This document shows positions 8,498-17,871 of a stretch of DNA of 64,000 nt, in pieces. Position numbers and translations under genes: made by a program. Source of the stretch: Bombella pollinis (GTDB taxonomy: Bacteria > Pseudomonadota > Alphaproteobacteria > Acetobacterales > Acetobacteraceae); the NCBI RefSeq assembly GCF_026385485.1, contig NZ_JANIDX010000004.1, forward strand, positions 165,702 to 229,701, given 5' to 3'. Numbering within the stretch: position 1 is the first letter of the stretch; each line of letters starts with the position of its first letter. The notes beneath the pieces are model-generated. The model worked only from the letters and a program-made list of their open reading frames with translations, made no database searches and had not been told where the DNA came from.

Positions 8498-9886
8498 ATG
8501 GCTGCAAAAATCTCATCTGATTTAATAGCGCGTTATGCGGGCAATCTGCCGCGTTATACCAGCTACCCAACTGCTGTTAGTTTTACTGATGCTATTGGTC
8601 CGCAAGATGTGGCAAGCTGGCTAAAGGCTTTGCCGGCTGAGCAATCGGTCTCGCTTTATTTTCATGTCCCTTTTTGTGATGAGCTATGCCGCTTTTGTGC
8701 CTGCAATACGGCTGTGATGCGGCAGGAGGAGGGACGTAAGGCATATGGGGCGTTATTGCTAGAGGAGATGCGCCGCGTTATCGCCCTGATAGGGCAAGGC
8801 CGCCTTGTACGGCATCTTCATTTTGGGGGAGGGACGCCGACAACCTTACCGCAGGATGTTTTGCGGGAGGTCATGGCCGCTGTGCGTAGGGCGTTCCAGA
8901 TAGCTCCAGATGCAGAGTTGGCTATGGAGATGGACCCGCGTCATGTTCCAGAGGGGATGTTGCCACTCTTGGCGGAGTTGGGGTTTAATCGCATCAGCTT
9001 TGGGGTGCAGGACCTTAACCCACGCGTACAAGAGACATGCGGGCGCGTACAATCTTATGAGCAAACTCTCGCCTGTGTGCAGCAAGCCCATGCTGCCGGG
9101 GTGCATGGGGTGAATATCGACCTCATCTATGGTCTGCCTTATCAAACGGTGGAGAGTGTGAAGGACACCGCCCAACGCATTGTGGCCATGCGACCAGATA
9201 GATTAGCTGTTTTTGGTTATGCTCATGTCCCGTGGAAGCAGAAACGCCAGCAACTTATCCCTCAGGAGGCCTTACCCGGTACGGAGGAGAGGGTTGAGCA
9301 AGCGGCGATGATTGATCACGTCTTGGTAGAGGCGGGCTATAAGCCCATTGGGCTAGACCATTACGCCCATCCAGATGATGCAATGGCGCGCGCTTATGAG
9401 GCCGGGACACTGCATCGGAACTTCCAAGGCTATACGATTGATTCCTCACCTGTTTTGCTGGGGATGGGGGCCTCGTCTATCTCCATGACGCCAGAGGGAT
9501 ATTATCAGAATATCCCCTCCACAGCCGCTTATGGCCGTGCTTTGAAGGAGCAAGACGGCTTGCCCATCGCCCGTGGTGTCTTTCGCACACAAGATGATCG
9601 TTGGCGGGGGAAGGTGATTGAGACCATTATGTGCCTCTCTGCTGTGGACCTTACCCCTTATATTCCAGAAGGGCAGGCTCTAAGTCAGGCTTTTGCTGCG
9701 GAGCTAGAGGCTTTACGCTCTTTTGAGGAAGATGGGCTGATTCACTGGCAAGGGAATCACCTTAGCCTGACAGAAAAGGGCAAGCCCTTCCTCCGGCATG
9801 TGGCAGCGGTGTTTGATGCACGGCAGAAAGAGCTTGCCGCAAAGCAAACAGGCCAAGCGACGCCGCGTTTTTCGGCTTCATTGTGA
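8498..9886 (+). CDS. hemN: Oxygen-independent coproporphyrinogen III oxidase HemN
   Basis: HemN is a radical SAM enzyme that decarboxylates coproporphyrinogen III to protoporphyrinogen IX in heme synthesis when oxygen is scarce. The 462-residue length is typical of true HemN rather than the shorter HemW. The cluster-binding motif is C60-x3-C64-x2-C67 with the extra C69 seen in HemN. Upstream are the RYTSYPTA N-terminus and, downstream, HFGGGTPT, and the C-terminal HemN domain is present. The ATG at 8498 follows GGAG by eleven bases. It is preceded by a repeated GCGTAT element that may control it. The earlier heme gene hemB is also in this window (52421-53416) but not linked. Confidence 0.95.
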   Translation: MAAKISSDLIARYAGNLPRYTSYPTAVSFTDAIGPQDVASWLKALPAEQSVSLYFHVPFCDELCRFCACNTAVMRQEEGRKAYGALLLEEMRRVIALIGQGRLVRHLHFGGGTPTTLPQDVLREVMAAVRRAFQIAPDAELAMEMDPRHVPEGMLPLLAELGFNRISFGVQDLNPRVQETCGRVQSYEQTLACVQQAHAAGVHGVNIDLIYGLPYQTVESVKDTAQRIVAMRPDRLAVFGYAHVPWKQKRQQLIPQEALPGTEERVEQAAMIDHVLVEAGYKPIGLDHYAHPDDAMARAYEAGTLHRNFQGYTIDSSPVLLGMGASSISMTPEGYYQNIPSTAAYGRALKEQDGLPIARGVFRTQDDRWRGKVIETIMCLSAVDLTPYIPEGQALSQAFAAELEALRSFEEDGLIHWQGNHLSLTEKGKPFLRHVAAVFDARQKELAAKQTGQATPRFSASL

Positions 9887-10031
9887 GATAGAAGGGTCAT
9901 AGTGGCGGATTTTCTTTGCCTCCCTTTGCAGAGTGCGTTATGAGACCCTGCCAACGGCTTAAAATCTATCAATAGGGTTAAGCTGACCGAGTTGTATCGA
10001 CACAGGACGCACGAGCGAGGGCGTAGGCAGC

Positions 10032-11516
10032 ATGACAAACTTCCCACAAGAGAGACTTTATAACCGAGTGCGTGATGCCTTGGCCTTTGATGATGTCCTT
10101 ATTGAACCTGTTGAATCCTCTGTTCTGCCGGGGCAGGTTAGCACAAAGACACGTCTTACCCGTAAGCTTAGCCTGAATATTCCACTTCTTTCCTCCGCTA
10201 TGGATACAGTGACGGAAGAAGAAATGGCTATTTGCATGGCCCAGCAAGGCGGTATGGGGGTTATCCATAAAAACCTAACGCTGGAGGAGCAGGCCGAGCA
10301 GGTCCGCCGTGTGAAGCGTTTTGAGGCCGGGATGGTGGTTAATCCCGTAACAGTTGGGCCGGACCAAACCCTGCGGGAAGTCCATGAGATTATGGCCCGC
10401 AATGGGATTTCTGGCCTCCCAGTTGTGGAGAAAAGCGGCAAGCTGGTTGGGATTTTGACCAATCGTGACATGCGCTTTACCGCTGATGAGACAACACTTG
10501 TCCGCGATATGATGACCCATGAAGGGTTGGTGACGGTTAAGCATGGGGCATCGCCTGAGCAAGCCCGCCAACTCCTGCATGACCATCGGATTGAGAAGCT
10601 CCTTGTTGTGGATGATGCAGAGCATTGCGTGGGGCTGATTACCGTTAAGGATATGGATAAAGCAACGACCCATCCTTTGGCGGTAAAGGATGCTGAGGGC
10701 CGGTTGCTCTGTGCGGCGGCTATCGGCGTAGGGGAAGATGGTCTCCGCCGTGGGGCTGCCCTTGTGGATGCGGGGGTGGATGTGCTGGTGGTTGATACCG
10801 CCCATGGCCATTCCCGCGGTGTGTTAGAGACTGTTGCGCAATTACGGGACCGTTATGCGGATGTGCAGCTCATTGCGGGGAATGTCGCGACACCAGAGGC
10901 TGCACAAGCTTTGATTCGCTCCGGTGCAGATTGTGTAAAGATTGGCATTGGCCCAGGGTCCATCTGCACAACGCGTGTGGTGGCGGGTGTGGGTGTGCCG
11001 CAATTCTCTGCGGTGTTGGAGACAGCGGCCGCCTGTCATGAGCTTGATGTCCCCGCTATTGCCGATGGGGGGATTCGGACCTCTGGCGATATCGTCAAAG
11101 CCATTGGGGCGGGTGCGGATGTTGTGATGGTTGGTTCCATGCTCGCAGGATGTGAGGAAAGCCCTGGTGAGAGCTTCCTTTATCAGGGGCGGACCTATAA
11201 AGCGTATCGTGGTATGGGCTCCATGGGGGCGATGGCCCGTGGCTCGGCGGATCGTTACTTCCAAGGGGAGGTACGCGATACGCTCAAGCTGGTTCCAGAG
11301 GGGATTGAGGGGCAAGTGCCTTATAAAGGCCCGATGGCAGCGGTGGTGCATCAGCTTGTTGGGGGGCTGCGGGCTGGTATGGGTTATACAGGCTCCGCTA
11401 CCGTGGCAGATTTGCAAGTTCGGGCGAAGTTCCGCAAAATTACGAATGCTGGCCTGCGCGAAAGCCATGTGCATGATGTGACCATCACGCGGGAAGCACC
11501 GAACTATCGCCTGTAA
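10032..11516 (+). CDS. guaB: Inosine-5'-monophosphate dehydrogenase
   Basis: GuaB oxidises IMP to XMP with NAD+, the committed step to guanine nucleotides. The 494-residue protein has the full architecture: a catalytic barrel beginning ALAFDDVLIEP, two CBS domains inserted at about residues 95-210 (VVNPVTV...GILTNRDMRF and the second copy ending GLITVKDMDKA), and the catalytic loop GIGPGSICTTR with the active-site cysteine, followed by GSMLAG and the mobile flap region GMGSMGAM. The 145 bases upstream contain no gene. rsmB-like gene starts 48 bases after the stop. It feeds on IMP made by the pur genes at 44779-50897. Confidence 0.97.
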   Translation: MTNFPQERLYNRVRDALAFDDVLIEPVESSVLPGQVSTKTRLTRKLSLNIPLLSSAMDTVTEEEMAICMAQQGGMGVIHKNLTLEEQAEQVRRVKRFEAGMVVNPVTVGPDQTLREVHEIMARNGISGLPVVEKSGKLVGILTNRDMRFTADETTLVRDMMTHEGLVTVKHGASPEQARQLLHDHRIEKLLVVDDAEHCVGLITVKDMDKATTHPLAVKDAEGRLLCAAAIGVGEDGLRRGAALVDAGVDVLVVDTAHGHSRGVLETVAQLRDRYADVQLIAGNVATPEAAQALIRSGADCVKIGIGPGSICTTRVVAGVGVPQFSAVLETAAACHELDVPAIADGGIRTSGDIVKAIGAGADVVMVGSMLAGCEESPGESFLYQGRTYKAYRGMGSMGAMARGSADRYFQGEVRDTLKLVPEGIEGQVPYKGPMAAVVHQLVGGLRAGMGYTGSATVADLQVRAKFRKITNAGLRESHVHDVTITREAPNYRL

Positions 11517-11564
11517 GGTGATTTTTCCCTTTCCTGAAGGACGGAAACAGGGTAGGCGGGGGCC

Positions 11565-12878
11565 ATGACCCCCGCTGCTCGTCTCTCTGGTGCGATTGAT
11601 CTGCTTTGTGCGATTCAAAATGCGCCTCATCGTCCGGCTGATGCCGTGGCTAATAACTTCTTCCGCGAACGCCGCTATATTGGTGGCGGGGATCGCAGGG
11701 CTATCTCGACCTTAGCGTGGGATGTGCTGCGGGCGTGGCGGCGGCTGCATTGGCATTTACGGGCAGAGTTACGGTACCGGCATGAGGATATTTCCCCACG
11801 GCTTTTATGCGCGGCGATGCTGCATTTTGTGGGGCAGCCTTTATCCTCCATTCAGGCGTTATTTAGTGGGGAGCGTTACGCGCCAGCCCCATTGAGTGAG
11901 CGTGAATATGCGATGCTGGCGGCATTAGAGGGCCAATCCATCACAGATGAGAAACAATCCCTCCCTGTCAGGTTGGAATATCCTGATTGGTTGCATCCTT
12001 ATTTAGAGCGTGATTTCGGTGAGCGATTGGAGGAGGAAATGCGTGCCCTCATGGGGGCTCCAACGCTCGACCTCCGCGTGAATCTGCTGAAAGGAACGCG
12101 TGAGGAAGCCTTGCGCCGCCTTAAGCGGGAAGGGTTTGATGGGCAGCCAACGCCTCTTTCCCCTTGGGGGATTCGTCTTGAGGGCCGCCAGCCCGTTACC
12201 GCTGCGGCACTTTTTCGGGATGGTCTGGTAGAGATTCAGGATGAAGGGAGCCAGCTCATCGCTGCGGCGGTGGATGCCCGCCCCGGCGAGCGGTTGCTTG
12301 ATTATTGCGCTGGTGCGGCGGGAAAGACCTTAGCTATTGCCATGACGATGGAAAATAAGGGTCAAATTGTCGCATGTGATGTCTCCTCTATACGGTTGGA
12401 GGGGGCTGTAAAGCGGTTGCGCCGGGCGGGTGTGCATAATGTGACGCGCCATCTCCTCAAAGAGGGAGATAAATGGGCCAAACGGCGGGAAGGGCAGTTT
12501 GAGACGGTATTGGTCGATGCGCCTTGCTCTGGTACGGGAACATGGCGGCGTAACCCTGATGCACGGCTGCGGCTAAGTGAGACGGATGTACAAGAGCTTT
12601 GCGTAAAGCAAGCCGCTATTTTGGATATTGCCGCACGGCTTGTTCGCCCCGGTGGTAAATTGGTTTATGCCACATGCTCTCTCTTAGGGGTGGAGAATAC
12701 CCAGCAGATAGAGGCCTTCCTTAAAAGAAGGGCTGATTATCAGCGCCTTCCTTCAGCGCGGCGGTCTTTATTCTTGCCAGAGAGCTTGCGCCAAGATTCT
12801 GCCTTTGCCCTTACCCCCTATAGCTATGGGACAGATGGCTTTTTTGTTGCGGTGATGGAGCGTAGCGCACAAAATTAA
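11565..12878 (+). CDS. RsmB/NOP family class I SAM-dependent RNA methyltransferase (rRNA m5C)
   Basis: A 437-residue member of the RsmB (Sun/Fmu) family, which makes 5-methylcytosine in 16S rRNA. The SAM site is LLDYCAGAAGKTLAIA (about residues 244-259), the catalytic region is VDAPCSGTGTWRRNPD with the releasing cysteine, and the second conserved motif ATCSLLGVEN supplies the other cysteine. The N-terminal part resembles the helical substrate-binding region but I do not see a clear NusB domain, as is common for alphaproteobacterial versions. Exact target position is not assigned. It lies just downstream of guaB on the same strand. Confidence 0.88.
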   Translation: MTPAARLSGAIDLLCAIQNAPHRPADAVANNFFRERRYIGGGDRRAISTLAWDVLRAWRRLHWHLRAELRYRHEDISPRLLCAAMLHFVGQPLSSIQALFSGERYAPAPLSEREYAMLAALEGQSITDEKQSLPVRLEYPDWLHPYLERDFGERLEEEMRALMGAPTLDLRVNLLKGTREEALRRLKREGFDGQPTPLSPWGIRLEGRQPVTAAALFRDGLVEIQDEGSQLIAAAVDARPGERLLDYCAGAAGKTLAIAMTMENKGQIVACDVSSIRLEGAVKRLRRAGVHNVTRHLLKEGDKWAKRREGQFETVLVDAPCSGTGTWRRNPDARLRLSETDVQELCVKQAAILDIAARLVRPGGKLVYATCSLLGVENTQQIEAFLKRRADYQRLPSARRSLFLPESLRQDSAFALTPYSYGTDGFFVAVMERSAQN

Positions 12879-12993
12879 GCCTCTTACAGCCTTATTAGCG
12901 TGATGGCGGAGCTTTTCTGCCATGGAGCGTTTGTGTATTTATTGTGAGAATGGCTGATATTCGGCTACGCGCAATGGAGGAAATACGCTCCCT

Positions 12994-14844
12994 ATGGCCT
13001 ATGATGTTCTCTTTGGTGTGGTGCTAACATTTGGGGCTGGTATGCTGGCGCAATGGGTGGCGTGGCGTCTGCACTTGCCAGCAATTGTGTTGCTGTTTGC
13101 TATGGGGCTGCTTTTTGGCCCTGTGCTAGGCTGGTTAAACCCCTCCGAAACATTAGGCCATGCCTTCCGTCCGCTTGTCTCTATGCTGGTCGCCTTGATC
13201 GTTTTTGAAGGCGGCCTTGCGCTGGATCTTCGTCAGTTACGCGAGGCTGGGCAAGGGGTTGCACGTTTGACGATGGTGGCCTTGCCTATCAACTGGCTCT
13301 TAGGCTCCATAGCGGCGCATTATGTTGCACGGCTGGAGTGGGGGCCGTCTTTTCTCTTTGGGGCGATTATCGTGGTGACGGGGCCTACGGTCATTCTGCC
13401 TTTGCTACGCAGTGCCAAGTTACAACCGCGTGTTGCTGCCTTTTTACGGTGGGAAGCGATTGTGAATGACCCGCTAGGGGCTATTCTTGCTGCGGTGGTG
13501 ATGCAGGTTATGTTGCTGCATCTCGACCTGCATAAACAGATGCTCTTTGTCCACACCTTGCCTGATATGGTTGTGGCGGGGGCTTTGTCTGTTGCTGCGG
13601 GGATATTGCCTGCTTATTTGCTCAGCTATCTCTTTACGCGGGACTTAATGCCGGAGCTGCTAAAGGTCCCTGTCATTCTAACACTAGCCCTGGTTATTTT
13701 TGAGGCCTGCACATTGGCGATGGAAGGTGCGGGGCTAATCGCCGTAACCGTTTTTGGCATGATGCTGACCAACTTACACCCGCCGGGGATGAATGATCTA
13801 AAACGCACAAAGGAATCCCTTGTTGTGCTGATGGTCTCGGTATTGTTCATCCTCCTCGCGGCGGATTTGCATCGTGGGGTTCTGGCACGGCTCTCGGTCC
13901 CGATTTTATTGCTGACCTTAGTGGTGTTGTTTGTGGTGCGGCCACTGGGGATTTTCCTCTCCACATTAGGCACAACGATGAGCTGGCAAGAGCGGCTTTT
14001 TGTTGGCTGGATTGCCCCGCGCGGTATTGTTGCAGCGGCTGTGGCTGGGGCTGCGGGGATTAAATTGGCAGAGGCGGGGTATCCTTCGGCAGAGTTGGTG
14101 ATGCCTGCAGTGTTTGCAGTCATTGCTGTGACGATGATTTGCCATGGCTTTTCCCTCGGTCCCCTCGCACGGCGGCTGCATCTGACACTCTCTAACGAGC
14201 CAGCTTTGGTCATTCTAGGCGGTAATGCGTGGTCAACGGACCTCGCCGCATGTTTGAATGAGGAGAAAGTACCCGTCTTGCTTGTTGATACAACAGCGCA
14301 AGAGCTTATGCCTGCTGCACGGCTCGGGGTGCCTGTTTTAAAGACGGAACTCCTCTCCGCAGCCGGGCAAGAAGCTTTGGAGGAGCGGCCCGCCGATTAT
14401 CTGATCGCGACAACAGGGGATGCGATTTATAATGGTATGGTTTGCGGGCATTTAGCCCCTCATATGGGGCGGGAGCGCGTTTATCAGGTTAGCCCCGGTG
14501 TGGCACGGCTGGACCTCTATCGTGGTCTTTCGCGTGATGCGCGTGGGAAAGTACTGGGAGAGCCGGGATGGAACTATACGTTTTTTGATACGTTATTTAG
14601 TCGTGGTTGGCGTTTTAAGAGCTATACCGTTACGGAAGTAATGGCTGATTTGTTGGAAAAAGAAGAAAACCGGATCGATCTGCTCATCGTACGCCGTGGG
14701 ACGGGTATCTTTATACGCTCGGCAGAAGATAGGACTAAGACGAGTCCAGCTGCGGGGGATTTGGCTATTTCCATGTTCTCGCCAGAAGGGCAAGAGGCCT
14801 TTACCGGGGTAAAAGAGGAGGCAGAGCTACGTGAAGAGGCATAG
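12994..14844 (+). CDS. Monovalent cation/proton antiporter (CPA1 type) with C-terminal nucleotide-binding-like domain
   Basis: A 616-residue inner-membrane protein. Roughly residues 5-390 form a twelve-helix Na+/H+ exchanger domain, with the discontinuous-helix motif FEGGLALDL near residue 70 and VTGPTVILPLLR and WEAIVNDPLGAI near 130-165 containing the conserved Asn-Asp pair of the exchange site. From about residue 400 a Rossmann-like region (LVILGGNAWSTDLAACL, LLVDTT) resembles TrkA-N/RCK gating domains, followed by about 80 further soluble residues. The role is exchange of sodium or potassium for protons, useful for pH homeostasis in an acid-forming organism; ion preference is not readable. 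A GGAGGAAAT element precedes the ATG. Confidence 0.87.
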   Translation: MAYDVLFGVVLTFGAGMLAQWVAWRLHLPAIVLLFAMGLLFGPVLGWLNPSETLGHAFRPLVSMLVALIVFEGGLALDLRQLREAGQGVARLTMVALPINWLLGSIAAHYVARLEWGPSFLFGAIIVVTGPTVILPLLRSAKLQPRVAAFLRWEAIVNDPLGAILAAVVMQVMLLHLDLHKQMLFVHTLPDMVVAGALSVAAGILPAYLLSYLFTRDLMPELLKVPVILTLALVIFEACTLAMEGAGLIAVTVFGMMLTNLHPPGMNDLKRTKESLVVLMVSVLFILLAADLHRGVLARLSVPILLLTLVVLFVVRPLGIFLSTLGTTMSWQERLFVGWIAPRGIVAAAVAGAAGIKLAEAGYPSAELVMPAVFAVIAVTMICHGFSLGPLARRLHLTLSNEPALVILGGNAWSTDLAACLNEEKVPVLLVDTTAQELMPAARLGVPVLKTELLSAAGQEALEERPADYLIATTGDAIYNGMVCGHLAPHMGRERVYQVSPGVARLDLYRGLSRDARGKVLGEPGWNYTFFDTLFSRGWRFKSYTVTEVMADLLEKEENRIDLLIVRRGTGIFIRSAEDRTKTSPAAGDLAISMFSPEGQEAFTGVKEEAELREEA

Positions 14845-14977
14845 CCTTCTGTTTTTAAACGGATTAGGGTAGTGTTGGTTGGTTAGTAGCAGTGCTATGC
14901 TTTTCAGGCTCTTTTTTGGGGGGATGTTGAGGGCAAGGCTGTAACTGAACTGTATTTATGAACAGGATTTTTGAGAC

Positions 14978-15679
14978 ATGAATACGCGGCACTCAATATT
15001 GATTGTTGACGATGATGATGGTTTAGGTTCCGTCTTAGCGGCTCAGTTGTCAGAAGGAGCGGCTTATCGGGTAGAGCGGGCAACCACGCTTGCTCTTGCA
15101 GAGGAAGTGTTGGGTCGTTCTGAGGGGCGGATTAATATTGTCTTGTTGGATGTGAATCTTCCTGATGGTGATGGCCGGGAATTTTGTGCGGCATTACGTA
15201 AAAAGGGGTTAGCAATCCCTATTATCATCATGACAGGATCTCATGATGAAGATGATGTCATTCGTGGTCTTGATGCAGGGGCGAATGATTATGTGGCTAA
15301 GCCTTTTCGCATTGGTGAGTTAAAGGCGCGTGTGAGAGCGCAGCTGCGTTTGTTTGAAAATAGCGAGGACGTTGTTTTTGATATTGGTCCTTATGTCTTT
15401 CGCCCCGCAAACAAGCAGCTTTTTGAGCCTAAAACAGGTCAGCGGATTCATTTAACAGAGAAAGAGACAGCTATCCTTAAATATCTCTATCGCGCAGGAG
15501 GGCAGCCGGTAGAGCGTGATGTGCTGTTGCATGAGGTCTGGGGGTATCACGCCTCTGTAACGACCCATACATTAGAGACCCATATTTATCGCCTTCGCCA
15601 AAAGATAGAGCCGGGGCAAGGCCGAGCTGGGATTTTGCTGACAGAGGGTGGGGGCTATTGCCTTAACCCTAATGTGTAA
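14978..15679 (+). CDS. OmpR/PhoB-family response regulator (orphan)
   Basis: A 233-residue DNA-binding response regulator. The receiver domain has the acidic cluster DDDD (11-14), the phospho-acceptor D58 in LLDVNLPDGDG, the Thr/Ser switch in MTGSHDE and the Lys in YVAKPF. A winged-helix effector domain follows (TEKETAILKYLYRAGG, HTLETHIYRLRQKIE). No histidine kinase gene is adjacent: upstream is the antiporter and downstream is convergent xth. The stimulus and regulon are unknown; proximity to the antiporter (133 bases) is only suggestive. A strong hairpin follows the stop. Confidence 0.92.
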   Translation: MNTRHSILIVDDDDGLGSVLAAQLSEGAAYRVERATTLALAEEVLGRSEGRINIVLLDVNLPDGDGREFCAALRKKGLAIPIIIMTGSHDEDDVIRGLDAGANDYVAKPFRIGELKARVRAQLRLFENSEDVVFDIGPYVFRPANKQLFEPKTGQRIHLTEKETAILKYLYRAGGQPVERDVLLHEVWGYHASVTTHTLETHIYRLRQKIEPGQGRAGILLTEGGGYCLNPNV

Positions 15680-15692
15680 GACGTTCTCCAAA

Positions 15693-15725
15693 GCAGGCTG
15701 GTCCTATCATGTTAGGTCAGCCTGC
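15693..15725. terminator. Hairpin between convergent response regulator and xth
   Basis: GCAGGCTG (15693-15700) pairs with CAGCCTGC (15718-15725), and CCTA/TAGG extend the stem inward around TCATGT. It lies between two convergent genes and probably ends transcription from one or both sides, although only a broken T tract (ACTCTTTAT) follows on the plus strand. Confidence 0.55.
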
Positions 15726-15746
15726 ACTCTTTATAGGGTGGTATTG

Positions 15747-16544
15747 TTAGAGGGTAATGTCCATCATGACCGGTGCATGGTCGGAGGGGGATTCCCAGTC
15801 GCGTAGCGCGCTGAGAACGGTGATTTTTTGCATATTGGGGAGAATATCTGGCGTGGCCCAAATATGGTCCAACCGGCGGCCACGGTTAGATTTCTTCCAA
15901 TCTCGGTTGCGATATGACCACCATGTATAGAGTTTTTCTGGCTCTGGGATGGCAGTACGCATGGCATCTTCAAAGCCTGTGTGCATCCAGTCTAACAGGC
16001 CGGATGTCTCAATGGGTGTGTGGCTAACAATTTTGAGGAGCTGTTTATGGCTCCATACGTCATGCTCTAGCGGGGCGATGTTTAAATCCCCCACAAGGAT
16101 GCTTCTTTTAGGAGGATGGGCTGTAAACCACTCTTTGGCTTCTTCTAAAAAAGCGAGCTTATGGGCGAATTTTTCGTTCTCGTCTGGGTCTGGTATGTCG
16201 CCACCAGCAGGGACGTAGAAATTATGAAGATTCACCGGGCCGGAGTCTGTATGAAGGCGCGCAGCAACATGGCGGCAATCCATCTTGCCGCACCAATCAG
16301 GTGCATGAGATAGGGCGGGCTCTAACGGTATGCGTGATAGAATCGTCACGCCGTTATAGCTTTTCATCCCGCGATAAAGCTGATGCGGATAGCCTAGGGC
16401 CGTTAACGCCTCTTGGGGGTAGAGCGGGTCGGGGACCTTTGTTTCCTGAAGGCAGATGACATCAGGGGCGTATTCTTCGCTTAGACGCGTTAAGAGGGGC
16501 AGCCGGAGGCGAAGTGAATTGATATTCCATGTAATAAGACGCAT
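15747..16544 (-). CDS. xth: Exodeoxyribonuclease III / AP endonuclease (Xth family)
   Basis: This enzyme cuts at abasic sites and removes blocked 3' ends in base-excision repair. The 265-residue protein has the full endonuclease/exonuclease/phosphatase fold markers: TWNINSLRLRL at the start, the metal ligand Glu in CLQETKVPD, NFYVPAG, the catalytic DLN in VGDLNIAPLEHDVW, the RLDHIW segment and the final catalytic SDHAPV. The ATG start gives the standard MRLITWN beginning. It is divergent from the dipeptidase gene with a 101-base shared upstream region. Confidence 0.94.
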   Translation of the reverse strand: MRLITWNINSLRLRLPLLTRLSEEYAPDVICLQETKVPDPLYPQEALTALGYPHQLYRGMKSYNGVTILSRIPLEPALSHAPDWCGKMDCRHVAARLHTDSGPVNLHNFYVPAGGDIPDPDENEKFAHKLAFLEEAKEWFTAHPPKRSILVGDLNIAPLEHDVWSHKQLLKIVSHTPIETSGLLDWMHTGFEDAMRTAIPEPEKLYTWWSYRNRDWKKSNRGRRLDHIWATPDILPNMQKITVLSALRDWESPSDHAPVMMDITL

Positions 16545-16645
16545 GGCTTTTGATCCCTCTTTAAGCGGAAAAATTCAAGTATGATCTTGCGATTATGGCT
16601 TATTACGCCACATTGAAGCGTATAGCGAAGGAAGGGGCCTTATAG

Positions 16646-17674
16646 ATGTCTATTTTCATCATGGATACGCATATTGATATTCCGTGGGAGGAAAAAACGG
16701 CGGATGGCCTTCCCAGTTGGCACAAGCGTGACCAAGCTGATTGCGCCCAGCGAGATGTAGAGCGGCGGTTTACGGTCCCCAAAGCGAAAGCGGGCGGGTT
16801 AGGGGCGGCTTGTTTAGCAGCCTATACACCACAAGCAGGCCTTGATGAAGCTGGTCATGCGGCGGCATGGCGGCGGGCGCAAGCTATGTTAGAGGCAATA
16901 GAGGATATGGTTCCCCATTATCTTGAGGGGGAGGCGGCTCTATGTCACACAGCCGCGCATATACGGCAGGCGGCGCAAAATGGGGAGGTCGCGCTCATCC
17001 CGGTGATGGAGAATGGTTATCCGATAGGAGAGGATGATAGCCGTATTGGCTGGCTCGCTCAGCGTTATGGGGTGCGTTATATGACCCTTACCCATAATGG
17101 GCATAATCTCTTAGCGGATTCCGCAGTGGTACGAGAAGGCCCAGAGGAAGCACATGGCGGCTTATCCTCGTTGGGCCGCCGTGTGATTCAACAGATGAAT
17201 CGTCATGGCATGTTGGTGGATGTCTCACATGCATCGCGCAAGACGATGATGCAGGCTGTGGAACTTTCCGAGGTACCGGTTTTTGCTAGTCATTCTTGCG
17301 TGCGGGCTTTGTGTGACCATCCGCGTAATCTGGATGATGGGCAACTAGATGTGTTGAAGGCGAGTGGCGGGCTTATCCAAATCACAGCCATGGGGGCGTT
17401 TTTAAAACGTGGCGGTGGTGGCACAGCGGCGGATTTTGCGAAGCATGTGCTGTACGTTATCCGCCGGATAGGTGTGGAGCATGTTGGTCTCTCCTCCGAC
17501 TTTGATGGGGGGGGCGGCATAGAGGGCTGGCAGGATGCTGGTGAGACCCATCAACTCATCCAAACATTACAAGAGCATGGGCTGGATGATAGTGAGATTC
17601 GCGCTGTGGCGGGTGAGAATATGCTTACTCTTTTGGAGAAGGCAGAAGAAAGAATGACGAAGAGTCAAACATAA
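16646..17674 (+). CDS. Membrane dipeptidase family protein (peptidase M19)
   Basis: M19 enzymes are zinc hydrolases that split dipeptides, including some with D-residues. The 342-residue protein shows the zinc ligands in order: H9 and D11 in DTHID, the bridging Glu in VMENGYPIGED, and histidines in MLVDVSHAS and FASHSCVRAL, with the substrate region LSSDFDGGG. Despite the family name there is no signal peptide or anchor, so a cytoplasmic peptide-salvage role is likely. The ATG at 16646 has GGAAGGGG upstream; an ATG five codons on is possible. Substrate specificity is not readable. Confidence 0.9.
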   Translation: MSIFIMDTHIDIPWEEKTADGLPSWHKRDQADCAQRDVERRFTVPKAKAGGLGAACLAAYTPQAGLDEAGHAAAWRRAQAMLEAIEDMVPHYLEGEAALCHTAAHIRQAAQNGEVALIPVMENGYPIGEDDSRIGWLAQRYGVRYMTLTHNGHNLLADSAVVREGPEEAHGGLSSLGRRVIQQMNRHGMLVDVSHASRKTMMQAVELSEVPVFASHSCVRALCDHPRNLDDGQLDVLKASGGLIQITAMGAFLKRGGGGTAADFAKHVLYVIRRIGVEHVGLSSDFDGGGGIEGWQDAGETHQLIQTLQEHGLDDSEIRAVAGENMLTLLEKAEERMTKSQT

Positions 17675-17844
17675 TTTTCCTTTCTGGCGATGTTTTGGGT
17701 ATTTTCTGTCCACTATTTTTTTCAGAAACGGGATTGACAGTTATATCGGGGGAAAAGGGGGGAACATCTATGTTACGGGTTAGAAAACCTTTTATAAATC
17801 GTTGTTTTTCAGATAGTTAGTGATGGTGACTAAAAAATAGGCAA

Positions 17845-17862
17845 TCTCTCAAAAAGGAGAGA
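17845..17862 (+). promoter_or_regulatory. Small hairpin overlapping a ribosome-binding site upstream of uvrC
   Basis: TCTCTC (17845-17850) and GAGAGA (17857-17862) form a six-pair stem with loop AAAAAG. The Shine-Dalgarno-like AAGGAG (17854-17859) straddles loop and stem and precedes the ATG of a 31-codon ORF at 17872. This could mask or regulate initiation of that ORF and, through it, uvrC. The structure is seen in sequence; a regulatory role is inference. The rest of the 17675-17871 gap shows only a perfect TTGACA at 17734 without a convincing -10 partner. Confidence 0.35.
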
Positions 17863-17871
17863 AACTCTGCG

